64,000 nt of DNA from Malania oleifera (GCF_029873635.1 NC_080419.1:63208540-63272539); one strand, 5' to 3'. Numbered from the stretch's first letter, positions 34,392 to 46,907 are shown. Notes: generated by a model not told the origin, from the sequence alone. Made by a program: numbers and translations.

Positions 34392-35542
34392 CTAGGTCTC
34401 TCCGTCATCATGATCATCATCTCCCTCTTCCCCACTCAACTCCATCCGATCGTCCTCACCGATATCCTCATCATTCATCTCACGCAGTCGCTCACCAAGG
34501 ATGTGGAAGTTAGCTAGCACCTCGGACCGAAAATCAGTGAACTCGCTGTAAAAGGAGTCAAGTCTAGCCTGAGAAGAGGATGCCTGCTCAGTCGTGGAGA
34601 CTCTGAACTCCTGAAACGAAGCAGAGAGATCGGTGATGGCTACCATGATCTCAGTGGTAGATGGTACATGGGGTAGCTCCAGTGGGATCTCCTGAGCTCG
34701 CAACTCTCTCTTATGTGCAGTAGGCAACCACATGTTGCCAGTCAGCTCGTATCCCATCAACTTTAAGGTGGTCGAATTGAAGACATCAGATGGTCGTACT
34801 TTCTTAATGGTGGCAAGTGGTGACCTGTTTAGTCTCTCCCTAATGAATATCCTAGATAAAATCCAACCATAGGGTAAAATGATCCTCTTTCCCACGGTTT
34901 TAACAAACATCCACCGCAGGATCAATCTAAGCAGGTCTAGCTTCTTCCTAGTGAAGAGGCACCACGTGACAAAGCAGTCCAAGTAGGACACATGGTCCCT
35001 TGATCCTGACTTAGGCAAAATGTTATAGGAGATTAGGTAGTGTACCACCTTTGCCTCTAAATTCAAGGATTTGTAGCTGGGGGTATGAGTCAGATCAGCT
35101 ACAAGACGTGCCATTACCAAATTAACGAAAGTACTTACAAAGAAGTCCTACTCGGCTATCCAGGTGGATGAAGAGTCGGGCCAGATGAAGGTGCCACGCT
35201 GGATATCGAATGTCTCGGCTAGGTATGCATCATCAAAATGGATGTCTGTCTCCAGCACCCTGGTGTAGTAGCCCTGGCCATCCTGAGCAAGGTTGGCATA
35301 AAAAGTTGTATGAGCAGTAAGTACATCCCTCTGGGCTGGAAGGCAATGAACTCGTACCATCCTTGATATCGAAACATGTCAAGGACATTATTGAAGTGAG
35401 TTTGCATGAACTCGATATCAAGAATCTTTCCCAGAATGGGATCCTTCAGATGAAATACCCTCTCATACTTGATTCTCCGATCAGGTGTGGGAAACCATTG
35501 ATCTCATGGAACACCCATGGCAACACGTCTCTCCTCTCTAAC
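34392..35542 (-). pseudogene. PF20167-like 'putative plant transposon protein'
   Basis: In minus sense an ATG at 35542 opens a frame that, with one frameshift near 35340 and stops near 35503 and 35146, runs to 34392. Readable landmarks are RIKYERVFHL, LDMFRYQGWYEFI, TFYANL, TRVLETDIHFDDAYLAETFDI and SYLDCFVTWCLFTRKKLDL with basic helices. A polar, probably coiled-coil stretch follows (EFRVSTTEQASSSQARLDSF), and then an acidic tail (EEGDDDHDDGE). The order fits the plant PF20167 family, found in retroelement-linked loci, whose biochemical role is not established. The last 242 codons are uninterrupted. No pol is adjacent. Family call by eye only. Confidence 0.55.
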
Positions 35543-35907
35543 CATGGAAATGAATCTATCTTAGGGCTAGGGAAGGATGTGAGATAGAAAAATAGAGGAG
35601 GCTCTCAAGAAAATGGAAGAAATAAACTGAAATTCGCCGAAAACCATATATATTAGCGCTGTTTGGGCGCCTAATCCTTGGTTTGGTCGCCCGAATAGCC
35701 TTAATTTCGAGAGGTCTCTAAGTCTGTTCGGCAACTTGAAAATAAATTCGGTTGACCTCAACCTAGTCTTTTGGGGAGTTTGCAATCCCTCCAGGCACGG
35801 TTGACAGAAACCTTCCACACACTATCTAAATGTGTGGTTGCACTTTGATCCTGTAATTGCAATGATACCATGCTCTAAAAACTGAATATTTATTGAACTG
35901 ATTCATG
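35543..35907 (-). promoter_or_regulatory. Leader with TATA box, palindrome array and primer-site-like sequence
   Basis: Reading the minus strand there is TGGTATCATTGC (35859-35870, the first eight bases as in initiator-tRNA-Met primer sites), then a short array of TTTGGGCGCCTAA / TTTGGTCGCCCGAA / TTCGGTTGACC motifs (35655-35795), then TATATATGG (about 35650), then about 100 nt to the ATG of the PF20167-like ORF. No LTR end can be placed with confidence. It may be the leader of element D or of a separate element. Confidence 0.4.
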
Positions 35908-37385
35908 AGGGTCTGATACTATATAGTACTAATATACACAATTATCTTACTATTTCATCATGATTCCAAAATAACCATAACAATGAAAGCTAATTCTGAA
36001 TATACTATAATATATATACTGTGTAAACTGTAATACCATAGTGTTATGGAAAATAGCCATAACACTGGAAACTAATCTAAAAATGCTGTATTATCTTAGT
36101 TGTATAAACTGTAATAAGATAGAGTTATGGTTTTAGTATTTTGGAAAAATCATGGTAATCTATATATGTTGTAAAATATATATCTGTATAAACACTGTAA
36201 TTCATACTCTCATAAAATCTAATAATACATATCTTTGCATAATAATATAAATCATATCAATCCGAAAAACTATATTGTTCTTGTACTAGTCTAATAAGGT
36301 CTTATAAACCTATTTCTATTTAAATACTATATAACATAATAATCTGGAAACTGTATATTTCATATACTAATCTAATACTGTCTCATGCCACACAACTACA
36401 TAAATAAATATCTCATATACTGCTACTGTATTTTCTGATATACAAATAATTTTTGAACTGAATACTAATCTAGAAAATCATATACTTTATTAATAAATAT
36501 TATAACATTCCCAGCATAGCATATTTCCCTTACCTAATTGGCTGGGAGGCTCGCCTCCAATTCTATTCTCACGCTCATGGCGTATTATCCCCAAAATCCT
36601 AAAATAATGCATATAATCTTATTTTCAATAAATCAACTAAATTTTCCAAACCTTCATACTCATAATTTTTCTAAACTATAATTTACCTGGGCTCCTAGAA
36701 AAATATCCACTAGGATCCTCAAACCATGCCTGCAAGGTCCAAAACACCCTATCCTTGAAAATATAATACCCTAGTTTTATTCCACAAAATTCCAGTAGAT
36801 TCTCATATAATACTAAATCTGGACTCAAATAAACCTATTAATACTGAAAATACCTGAATAATCTACTTGCCCTGATTTTTGGATGGTGCCCATGTTGGCC
36901 TAACCAACGATCTACTCTGGCAGACTTGAAGAGAATTTTCCCAAAAGTAACGTGGCGGCTTCCGATCGTCGAACCAGCAAAGAACAAAGCCAAAATTCTA
37001 AAGAGAAAGTGGGGAGGACGTTTTTAGAGAGAGAGAGAAAGAGAAATTCTGCATGAAAATTTCGCTGCAAACCCAAGTTTGGCATATTTATACACCTAGA
37101 GTCGTCGACGAGACATGTCACCTCGTCGACAAGGTCAAGAAGGGAGTTCATTGACGAGCTCTTAACCTTCTTCGACAAACTTAAGGCCTGACTTCACCAC
37201 TCTTGGTACATTTTCTTCGATGACACACGTGGGGTACAATGAATCAATGATGGAGTTCGTCGATGAGACCAAAGGGTTCATCGACGAAGCCTGCTTTGTC
37301 CCTTTTTTTAAAAAAAATTTCTTTTCATTCCACCTATTTTCTCTCTTTTTATTATTTAATGGCCATAAATTTTTGAGTCTCCACA
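35908..37385 (-). mobile_element. Gypsy LTR (family H), minus strand, truncated
   Basis: In minus sense it begins TGTGGAGACTC, has a CGTCGACGA array (37098-37290 on the plus strand), a TATA box (ATATTTATAC near 37085), GTAAGGGAAATATGCTATGC, GTGTGGCATGAG (36384-36396) and a duplicated GTGTTATGG-type stretch. It then stops near ATATAGTATCAGACCCT, which matches the middle of the LTR at 5973-8293 (about 7378). About 900 bp of the LTR end is therefore missing. Confidence 0.75.
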
Positions 37386-38069
37386 ATATTGCTGTAAAAG
37401 GGATTGGCCTCAGAACCCTAATTTTTACCAATCTTACAGAATATGTGTTAAGAAAATGGGTTTATAAGAGAGTATTAGGTTGTGTTACCAATTTGAAGAA
37501 GTATTTTAATTGAAATTCTAAGGTTTCATCATTAGCCATTTCAAAAAAAAAAAAAAAAACCAAGGAAGCTTTGGAATACATTTTTTGGAAAACATTAGTT
37601 TTTTTTTTCTTACAGGTGGAGACTGCATCACTAAGGCTGAGTACAAGCAAAGGTGCTCTTAGTTCATTCGATCTAGTTTCATTTATTGAGACCATAATCT
37701 CCTTTGATCATCTAATCTTCATAAGTTAAAAACATCTATTAAGCTTAGAAAAGGGGAAGAAAATATTATCCAATAAAGTCTTCCCCCTTGCTCATTATAT
37801 AACAAAATTATATTTTGGGAGCCAAAAGAATAATTTCAATTTTTTGGGATTTCAACTTTTTTTTTTTAATTAAGAAAGACACAAAAGTGCTAAATAGATA
37901 ACAATAATCATAGAAATCAAATACTAGTAATAGCAACCTATACATAAATTTGCACTTGCCAACGCACACTCATACACACTTACTATTACACCATTTTACA
38001 CTTAACATATGCACACATTGCCCCATATTATAATAGTACACAAAGTAACACACATGCATACATGTGTGT
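37386..38069. other. Unassigned AT-rich stretch
   Basis: No recognised gene. Poly(A) and poly(T) runs occur near 37543 and 37602. From about 37950 the sequence becomes CACAC/TGCATA-rich and belongs to the same simple-sequence tract seen after 45042. It ends in TGTGT, the left target duplication of the next LTR. Confidence 0.5.
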
Positions 38070-39557
38070 TGATGTGTTCCTAAAATGCACTATTTTAGGC
38101 CTCCATTTACCTATGTTTTGTCCTCATTTACCTTATATTTACCTTTTCTTATCATAGTTCGGAGTTATGCATGGTTTGTTTATGCTTCAGGAAAATAAAG
38201 TTAAAACCGAGGAGTTAAGCAATGCAAGAAACCAAGGGAGTAATTGAGAAGCACAAGGCTTAATCAGATGCTCAACCAATCCCCCAAAGCCTTAGTTCAT
38301 CAAGGCAAACAAGACCCTACTCAACCATGTGGTGCAACCAGCAAACACAAGGGGTGACCAGGTCACAAATTGAAGACTCTAGAGTTCAGATTGAAGTGGA
38401 GATGCTAAGAGGTTCAACCATTGGTGCAACCAAGAGACCCTAAGAGGCGACCAAGTTAGATGATCAAAGACTGACTAAAGCAGAGATCTCGAGAGGTTTG
38501 ACCATCTGCGCGACCAAGTGATCCTCTAGGCGCGACCAAGTCGAGAAAGCCTGAAGATTAAACCTTAGAAATCTTGAGAGTCTCAACCAGGGTGCGACTA
38601 AGGGAAGATAGGGGTGCGACCTAGTCGACAACGTTCAAGCCCAACAATCTTCTTCGAGAGAATTTTGCCAAAAGTTTCCTAATTTGAATTAAAAATGCTT
38701 GTAAACCCTTTTGGGTATAAAACCTAGCTTTGAATATGTGATTAGGGTCCCTATTTTGTTAGTGAGAGACTTTGAATGTCATTGAGTGCCATTTAGATTA
38801 GGATTTACAGCTTTCTTTCAATTCCATGTTTGGTTCGTGTTCATATTCTTTGAAGGCCTGTGACAACCTTTGAGTTCTGAGTGCTGCCACATAGATAGTT
38901 GGTTCTCATTTGTAATCCTAATTGCTAGTGACAAGCCTTCGAGCTGCACTTGTAGCCGTTTTCAATACATGTTCTTTACTCTACTTTTATTTCAATTTTG
39001 CACTTTAAATAACTTGTCTTTAATTTTCATGCACCTTTACTTCTCTGATTGTGACGAAACCCTAGGGGATAAGATAGCATAGCTAAGGATTTAGTCACTT
39101 ATATGTAACAGGTTACGGTTCCTATAGGGTGTTCTCGTGCTCGCTAGATAGGGTATACCCTGGTTCCCGAGCGTGCTCTTGATGATTGGTGCACTTTTGC
39201 TACCCTATGCCACTCAAATGGTTCACTTGACCGTTTAGCATAATACGGATAGCTGATTAGACATAGGTACCGCGAACGACAGCCTAAGTTGGATTCATGA
39301 TTTGAGACTTGCTTTCTAGGAGTAGTGTTAATTACAATTTACTTTCATTCCTTGTGTAGGTTAGAAAACAACTCAAAAATCTCATCTTTTTCCCTGTTAT
39401 GAAAAGCATAGTAAATTAAGTTAGAACTGGTAAACAACTGCGCTGAGTCCTTGAAGCTCGACACCCGACTCACTCCTTATTCTACTGAACTTGGGCTTAG
39501 TTAGATTATAAATATTATTTTTGGCAGTTAAGGGCCCAAACCTTGGCAAGCCTACCA
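38070..39557 (+). mobile_element. Athila/Tat-type solo LTR (family J, copy 1)
   Basis: TGATGTGTTCC ... GCCTACCA, flanked by TGTGT on both sides (38065-38069 and 39558-39562), though in low-complexity sequence. It has an array of GGTGCGACCA motifs (38335-38640), a TATAAAA box (about 38716), and near the end a GAAGCTCGACACCCGACT stretch typical of Athila/Tat LTRs. A related copy is at 46908-48390. Confidence 0.75.
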
Positions 39558-39573
39558 TGTGTGTGTGTACATG

Positions 39574-39612
39574 TGTAATGCCCTGAAATTCTACACATGC
39601 TCGGGCACGTTA
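39574..39612 (-). mobile_element. Terminal fragment of gypsy LTR K2
   Basis: These 39 bp parallel the last 39 bp of the LTR next to it: both read in minus sense to GGGCATTACA. The best reading is that it is the 3' tip of the LTR at 42496-45041, separated by the nested LTR between them. Confidence 0.6.
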
Positions 39613-40706
39613 TGTAATGCCCCGACCCCCTACATGGGCACGGAGTGCTACTAATCCATTCATTTACCTGATAATCCACATTCTAATATCATGTACACAA
39701 TGGAAAACATAAATATAATCTCTTAAAAAATATAATACTAGAGTTTTCTAAATCTAACTACTAACCCTAATAAATTAACCATCCATATGTATTCAAATAT
39801 TTATATGTCTCCATAAACATTCAGTATCCACCACTATTCATCTATCTGAAGACTTCAATACATAAAACATAAAGTATACATCTCAAAAGTAACATAAAAA
39901 TATACCCTTTCCTCTTTATATTCCCTAAAAATGTTATAAAACCTTGAGCTCTCTAAGCTCAATCTCGAGGAAATCCTGAAAAAGATACATTTATATTCGG
40001 GTGAGACACATCTCGGTAAGGGAAGAAACAATATTAAAATAGTGTGTGACTAACATGAGTTTATATAACAACATAATATTTAACATTTGAAAATCGTTAA
40101 CATAATTTTTGAAATCATTCTCTGAACCTAATCAATCACATGCAAAAGTTTTAACTCACGAGATTACTTAAGGATAGGGGTGATTACCCGCCCATACAAG
40201 TAGCACCCCTCTGCTCTAATACATTAGGCAACCCGAAGGTCACTACTGAAGCATATCAGGGCACTCACCTTACTCAATAAGCCCTTTAGTGTTAGATTGA
40301 TCTTGTACTCACACAGTTCAAACAATGGTTTATCAGCGAAGGCCCCAAGGATAAGGAAATCTACCCATCCATACAAGTAGGTTCCCTCTGCCCTAGTACG
40401 TTATGCAGCTACTGCCACATCTAAAGTTACTAGTGCACTTGCCTTTCTCAGTAAGCCCTTAGGCGAAGAGTACGCCCCGCTCCAATCGTAACATGTTCTA
40501 TGAGCATAGATACTTCTAATATCATAATACATTATTCTTTCTGTCATTATTCAGCCATTCACCTATGTTCAAGTTCATAACTTTAACATTTCACTTCATT
40601 TCACTTTAAGTGACTCTTTCCCATTTTACATTGTTCACATTTCACACTTCATTTTCATTTCATTCATTTCCATTTTCATTTCATTTCATTACATACCTAG
40701 CATCAT

Positions 40707-41180
40707 TCAGTTGTTTTACCCAGCATCTTTCAGCTGTTTTACTTAGCATCTTTTAACTGTTTTACCCAGCATTTTTCAGCTATTTTACCCAGCATCTTTC
40801 AGCTATTTTACCCAGCATCTTTTAGCTGTTTTACCTAACATTTTTTAGCGGTTTTACCTAGCATCTTTCAACTGTTTTACCTAGCATTTTTTAGCTGTTT
40901 TACCCAGCATCTTTTAGCTATTTTACCTAACATTTTTCAGTTGTTTTACCCAACATCTTTTAGCTGTTTTACCCAGCATATTTCAATTGTTTTACCCAGC
41001 AATTTTCAGTTGTTTTACCCAACATCTTTCAGCTATTTTACCCAACATCTTTCAGTTGTTTTACCCAACGTCTTTCAGCTATTTTACCCAGCATCTTTCG
41101 GCTATTTTACCCAACATTTTTCAATTTTTTTACCCAGCATCTTTCAACTGTTTTACATAACATCTTTCAGCTGTTTATAT
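40707..41180. repeat. 23-bp tandem repeat, about 20 copies
   Basis: The unit is near AGCTGTTTTACCCAGCATCTTTC. Starts of the CAGCATCTTT word fall at 40721, 40744, 40767 and 40790. An open frame across it repeats every 23 residues and is a repeat artefact. Confidence 0.95.
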
Positions 41181-42072
41181 GGTTGCATTAACAAACACAA
41201 GCAACATAGTTCATATCATATTTTATTCTCAATGCATTACTTACTTAACCTGCATCTCATACATTTAACATATATTTGCACAAAATTTACATTTACTCAT
41301 GCCACACAATTTAGTAATAAAATTCATACATTGTCTGTAAAATAAGCCAACCAACATTTAACATTTATATACTGAAAATACCTTTCATTTCTTACATAAT
41401 TACCCTAAAAATATTTTCCACTTTCATCACTTCATTTTCGCATATACGTATCTAATAAATAGCCCTAAACTCAAAAAAACATAATTTAAATGGTTGGCGA
41501 TTTAAACTTATACCGAAACATATACACATACATATAACACAATTCATTTTTCCATTAAATTCATTAAAATTATGATTTAATATATTTTTTTTTTGCTTGC
41601 CTAGTTTCTTGAATTACGCCAACAAGAACCCCGAAAAATATCTATGTCGCTCACCCAAACCCTGAATCAAAAATCCTAATTCCATTAAATTAACCCTAAA
41701 TAAAATATTATTTTAATATTTTATAGGCTCTTAAATACCAAATAAATAGTTATACCCTCAAATATAACCAATTTACCAAATTTCTCAAATCTCACTTTCG
41801 CTTTGGAGTGGAGCCTAGAAAACTCCAATTGAAAATTTACTCCGACCAAAATGTTAACGATCGTGACTAGGACCACGTGGTGGTGCCCGATCGTCAATTT
41901 AGCAGCAGATTTAAGGAGAAATTAAGGATTTAGAGGAAATATACCTTTCCCCAGGAGTGGTGCCAACGCTGCTCCGATGATAAATCCGCTCTAGTAGAAA
42001 TGTCAGTGGCGGAGTTAGGAATCTAACGGTACCTTCTATTTCCCGATTTGTCGAATATCTACCAAGAAATTC

Positions 42073-42084
42073 AGAGAGAGAGAG

Positions 42085-42154
<70 letters not shown>
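42073..42154. repeat. (GA)n microsatellite
   Basis: GA run of about 80 bp in LTR K1. In minus sense it is a CT run in the place where other LTRs of the group also carry CT runs after the TATA box. Confidence 0.95.
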
Positions 42155-42158
<4 letters not shown>

Positions 42159-42495
42159 AGATGTAGAGAGCCTAAGAGAGACGACGCAAACTTCACAGGT
42201 AAGTTTTCTTTATATTTTTTTTCTTTTTTTTTTCCTTTACTTACTTAATCATACAAAATAATAATATTATATTATATTATATTATATATATATATATATA
42301 TCATATTATTTATTCAACAAATCAAATTTAACAATACTTAATTAATTAATTGATTAATAATAAATAATTTTAATTTTATTTTATTCTTTTATTCTTTTTA
42401 TTTGTTTATTTAATAATTAATTTAATAATGTTTAACTAATTAATTGATTAATAATTTTAATTAATTAATTAAATTTTTTTCCAGGTTATTATACA

Positions 42496-45041
42496 TTATA
42501 CCTGAATAAAATCTGATAGTCCATTATAATATATGTAGCGAAAAACATAAACTATAATCCTCAACAATAACTATACCAGAGTTTTCTATTTTCCATCAAC
42601 ATCAATCAACTATATCCATATACATACATATCTCCCAAAAGTGGAACTTTCAACTAGTAATTACAACCATATACATCTATACATATCCCAAGAAACTTAA
42701 AACATAAAACATAACATTTACATCCCAAAAAAAATCAACCAAAAAGTATACCCTTTTTCTTTATCTCCAAAATGCTAATAAATCACCAAGCTCTCTAAGC
42801 TCGATCCCGATGAGGTCCTGAAAAACATAATTTGCATTTGGGTGAGACACATCTTAGTAAGGGAAGAATAGTATATTAAAACAACATGTGCCCAACATGA
42901 GTTTATAAATAATATGTCATTTATTATTTAAAAACCATTAACGTAATTTATAAAATCATTCTCTGAGCCCAATCATACACATGCAAAGTGTTTACTCACA
43001 AGAATGCCTAAGGATAGGGGTGATTACCTGCCCATACAAGTAGCACCCCTCTGCTCTGATACTTTAGGCAACCAATGGTCACCACTGAAGCATATCAGGG
43101 CACTCACCTTACTCAGTAAGCCCTTAGGTGGATTAATTATCTCGTACTCACACTATTCAAACAAAGGTTTGCTAGCAAAGGTTCCCAAGAATAGGGAAAT
43201 CTACCCGCCCATACAAGTAGTTTCCCTCTGCCCTAATACTTTATGCAGCTATTGCTACATCTAAAACCACTAGAGCACTCGCCTTTTTCAGCAACCTCTT
43301 GGGTGAAGAGTATACCTCGCCCATAATACATAACATGTGATACTAGCATAAGTACTGATAATTTCATAGAACATCATTCTACCTACCTTAATTCTCTATT
43401 AAACAGCTGTTTATGTTCTTAACTTAGATTTTTCATAACATTTCACTTTACATGGTTCTTTCATTTAACATCGTTCATGTTTCACATTTCATTTCCATTT
43501 TCATTTTATTTTCATTTCATTTCATTACTACAACTCCCTTTTGGCTATCATTTCTACAGCTCCCTTTTGGCTATCATGAGCATGATCTACAGCACCCTTT
43601 TGGTTGTCATTTCATAGCATACAACACCCTTTTGGCTGTCATTTCATGGTTGCATTAACAGTCACATGCAGCATAATTCATGAACATTATCATTCATAAT
43701 ACATTTCTCGTATAACCTATATCTCATACATATATCATAAATCAATACAAAATCTTTGTTTCCCTTATGCCACACAATTTTAAAAGTAAAATTCATATGC
43801 ATCTTATAAAATAAGTCAACCTACTTTTAGCATTCATATACTAAAAATATACCTTAAAGTTCTCACATAATTATCCTGGAAATAATTTTCACTTTCGTCA
43901 TTCCATTTTCACATATACATATCTACTAAAACATCCCTAGGCTTTGAAATCATCATTTATCCGGTTGGCATTTTAACCCATAAATAACATAAACATATAC
44001 ATACATAATTAAGTTATCCACTTTTCTAAAAGGAACCTGGCTTAACATAAAATTCTTCCTTACTCGGCCTCTTGAACTACACCCGCAGGATCCCGATAAA
44101 ATGTCTGCAGTGCTCACCCAAATCCTGAAATTTCATTCCTAGTATAATTAATTTACCTCCACAATAATTTTCATATTTTACTTTCTAGAATCCATATGTA
44201 ACATATATGCATTTATTCATCATACCCAACTTACCCCGGAACTCCAAACTAAAAATCCTAATTTAAATCCATAAGCCCCAAACAAACTATCAATTCAACA
44301 TTTCTCAACCCATAAACCTTAAATAAAGCTTTAAAGTCCCCATATCCAGGATTCCTAACCCTTTCCTTAAATTTGGGCTAATGCCCAAGTACTCAAAACC
44401 AAAATTCTGAATTAGCAGTATTGTAGAGAATCTTGCCAGGAGTACCATGGCAGCTTCCGATCGTTGGATCGGCGAGAATCGGGCCTAGAAACTTAGAGAG
44501 AAGGAGAGTTCGTTGTGGAGGAGTGAGAGTTGAGAGAGAGAAAGCATAGACTTCTTTTTGCAAATTGCCAAATCCAATTTCAAATTCCAATTTGATCATA
44601 TTGCATGGAATAGTGCAATCTTACTAACCCACTAACCAATTTAATAATATTATATCTAATATTATATCATATAACTCCAATTTCATTTACTTTCTTTTTA
44701 AATTGCTTACAACCAAAGCCCACTAACATATTATATTATTATTTATATAATATCTACTTTAACTATTACATGCAACCTTATCTAACCACTAATCTCCACT
44801 AGCATATTATTATAACTTACTTTATCATACTATACAATATATACATATATATATATATATACACATTTACATATTACTTTATCATATATATATATATATA
44901 TATCATACCATTTATTTAATTACTTTAATTTAATAATGCTTAATTAATTATTTGATTCATATTTAATATTTTATTTATTTATTATTTTACTTATTATGTT
45001 TTCTAATTATTTTAATCATTTTAATATTTCAGGTCATTACA
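42496..45041 (-). mobile_element. Gypsy LTR (family K, copy 2), minus strand, split
   Basis: In minus sense it starts TGTAATGACCTG at 45041 and runs to 42496, where the last 39-45 bp are missing; these appear at 39574-39612. It shares with copy 1 the blocks CATGCCACACAAT-type (43767), GGTGAGACACATCTTAGTAAGGG (42840) and the duplicated CCCATACAAGTAG (about 43031 and 43209). In the tandem-repeat position it has a different unit (CCCTTTTGGCTATCATT type, 43528-43650). Confidence 0.7.
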
Positions 45042-46110
45042 GTGTGTGTGTGTGTGTGTGTTTGCGTATTCATGTACTATATGTTCTCACACTCACACGC
45101 ACACCACTAAATACACTCACTTATACTAGTAACACGTAACTACACTTGTATGCATACACAAACAACACACCATGCATATACTCACACACATTCACTACAT
45201 AACTCTTCATACATACATCATACCTATAAACAAGCATACACGTACATACATCCATGAACACATGCATCCCTACACACATATACATGCACATACACCTCAT
45301 ACATTTGCACATAACCCTATGTATAACCATGCATACATACACATACGCATCAAGGCCATGATGCAACCATGCATATCCCCACATGTATATACATATACAC
45401 TCACATGGACACACACTCACTTATATTGTATATGTATGCATGTTATACACACATTTACCACTCATGCATACATAAATGCATACACTTCTACATTCACACT
45501 ACATGCATGTATATTATTTATATCCTTACACACATTCATGTATCTTTTTATGTATTCTTGTATATATGCATATTCACTAACATGCATATAGATACAAACC
45601 TATGCACTTATGTGTGCACATCATGCATATTACTACATCTACATATACACAATACACACCATGCATGCTCACACTCCTATGTACACAAGCATCACCATGC
45701 ATGATCACACTCCTATGTACACAAGCATCACCATGCATCTCCCTACACTTACACTCTAAACACACACACACGCGTGATGCATGCAATAATGTACTCATAC
45801 AAGCATGCATAGATGCAAACTCACACACAAGCACATCATGCTCCCATACACGTACATACACATGTAGATTCACATATGCATGCACATTGTCACACATGTG
45901 CTCATTGCACTCTTGTATATAGGCCTCAAACACTTGTATGCATAAATGAACACCTATCCACATAGACATTCTTGCTTACACTTGTGCATGCACATCACTC
46001 ATGTAGACATTCATGCAAATTGCCACATATTTTCTATATATATATACACTCTCATGTATGTAAAAGTCCCTTATCATTATTTACATACCAGAAGAACACA
46101 CACAACATGT
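45042..46110. repeat. Cryptic simple-sequence tract, CA/TGCA-rich
   Basis: About 1.07 kb built from ACAC, ATGCATAC and ACATACA words without a fixed period. It contains a local duplication of about 46 bp (45665-45756). Several overlapping frames on both strands stay open because of composition. The same composition occurs at about 37950-38069 and 39558-39573, so the tract was probably continuous before LTRs J1 and K entered. Confidence 0.8.
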
Positions 46111-46113
46111 ATA

Positions 46114-46115
<2 letters not shown>

Positions 46116-46173
<58 letters not shown>

Positions 46174-46181
46174 AGAGAGCT
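46116..46181. repeat. (GA)n microsatellite
   Basis: About 50 bp of pure GA followed by GCGAGCGAGAGAGAGC. Confidence 0.95.
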
Positions 46182-46907
46182 TACAAAGGGTGGGAGGTGG
46201 CATCTCTATTTTATTTTTTTTAGTTGAGATTTAGGATTAAAAGAATATTGAGGATAATAAAAATAACATGGTTAAGTGAGGGTAAGATAAAGAAAGGTCC
46301 GAGAGTAGTGTTCGAGAGTGTTAAGAGATAGAATCCACCAAGAGAGTAAGAGTTTGGGCTATATAAAGAGAAGAGAAAAGAGGAAGAAAATTAAAGTAAA
46401 AAAAAAAAGAGGAGGTGGGAGATGGATGGTATGGAGTTGTAGGGCATGGCCAGGAGTAGGGGGTAGGCTTTGCAAGTAGGTGATAGGAGGCTTAGGCGGG
46501 TAAGAGTTTTCTAGGATTTAGGGGGGTGGGGAAAGTGAAAAAGGTGATGGGAAGGTGGGTTGGCGGTGGAAAAAGGTTGGAGGAAGAAATAGGAAAAGAG
46601 GAACACCACAAAAAAAAAATGGTGGATTAGGAGTCCACCAGTAGTGCAACAAGTAGGGAAGGTGAAAGATGAAGGGACCAAAATGGCATTGTTTTGGTCC
46701 CTAAAACATTTTTTTTTTTTAATTTTTTCAAAAAACATAAGTAAGATGGCATCATTTCAAGGGCAAGTAGGGCATATGCTTGTAGTCAGAGACACACATT
46801 GGTTTGTGCCTATACGTGCTTGTTATTTTTTTATTTCAAATCATTATTTTAAAAAATGATGTCGTTTTGGTTGAGGTTGTGCATGTGCCCACACATGCGT
46901 GTGCATG
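46182..46907. other. Unassigned stretch with a TATA-like box and two hairpins
   Basis: No ORF is recognised. A CTATATAAAGAG box is at about 46369-46380, after a purine-rich leader, so this may be a worn LTR promoter. Two short perfect hairpins lie at 46620-46640 (TGGTGGA/TCCACCA) and 46674-46701 (GGGACCAAAA/TTTTGGTCCC). Confidence 0.4.

Larger units (their letters stand above)
39613..42495 (-). mobile_element. Gypsy LTR (family K, copy 1), minus strand
   Basis: In minus sense it runs TGTATAATAACC ... GGGGTCGGGGCATTACA, close to the terminus of the element at 54355-63463. The minus orientation is shown by GGTGAGACACATCTCGGTAAGGG (39999-40021), the complement of a block shared with other LTRs. 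It contains a (GA)n run (42073-42154), CATGCCACACAAT (41298-41310), a 23-bp tandem repeat (40707-41180) and a duplicated CCCATACAAGTAG block (about 40192 and 40371). Confidence 0.75.

Noticed and set aside
37600-37700. Possible host exon after a pyrimidine tract and CAG (acceptor-like)
   Set aside because: Only about 25 codons, not recognised, and no partner exons or donor sites nearby.
40941-41345. 134-codon plus-strand ORF with a repeating pattern
   Set aside because: It is the 23-bp tandem repeat read in one frame, antisense to the LTR it lies in.
39613-45041. K1 and K2 as the LTR pair of one element with deleted interior
   Set aside because: K2 lacks its own end at the junction, its end is found beyond K1, and the two have unrelated tandem repeats inside.
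45121-46227. Multiple His/Thr/Cys-rich ORFs of 80-139 codons
   Set aside because: Frames through the CA/TGCA simple-sequence tract and the GA run; open by composition on both strands.
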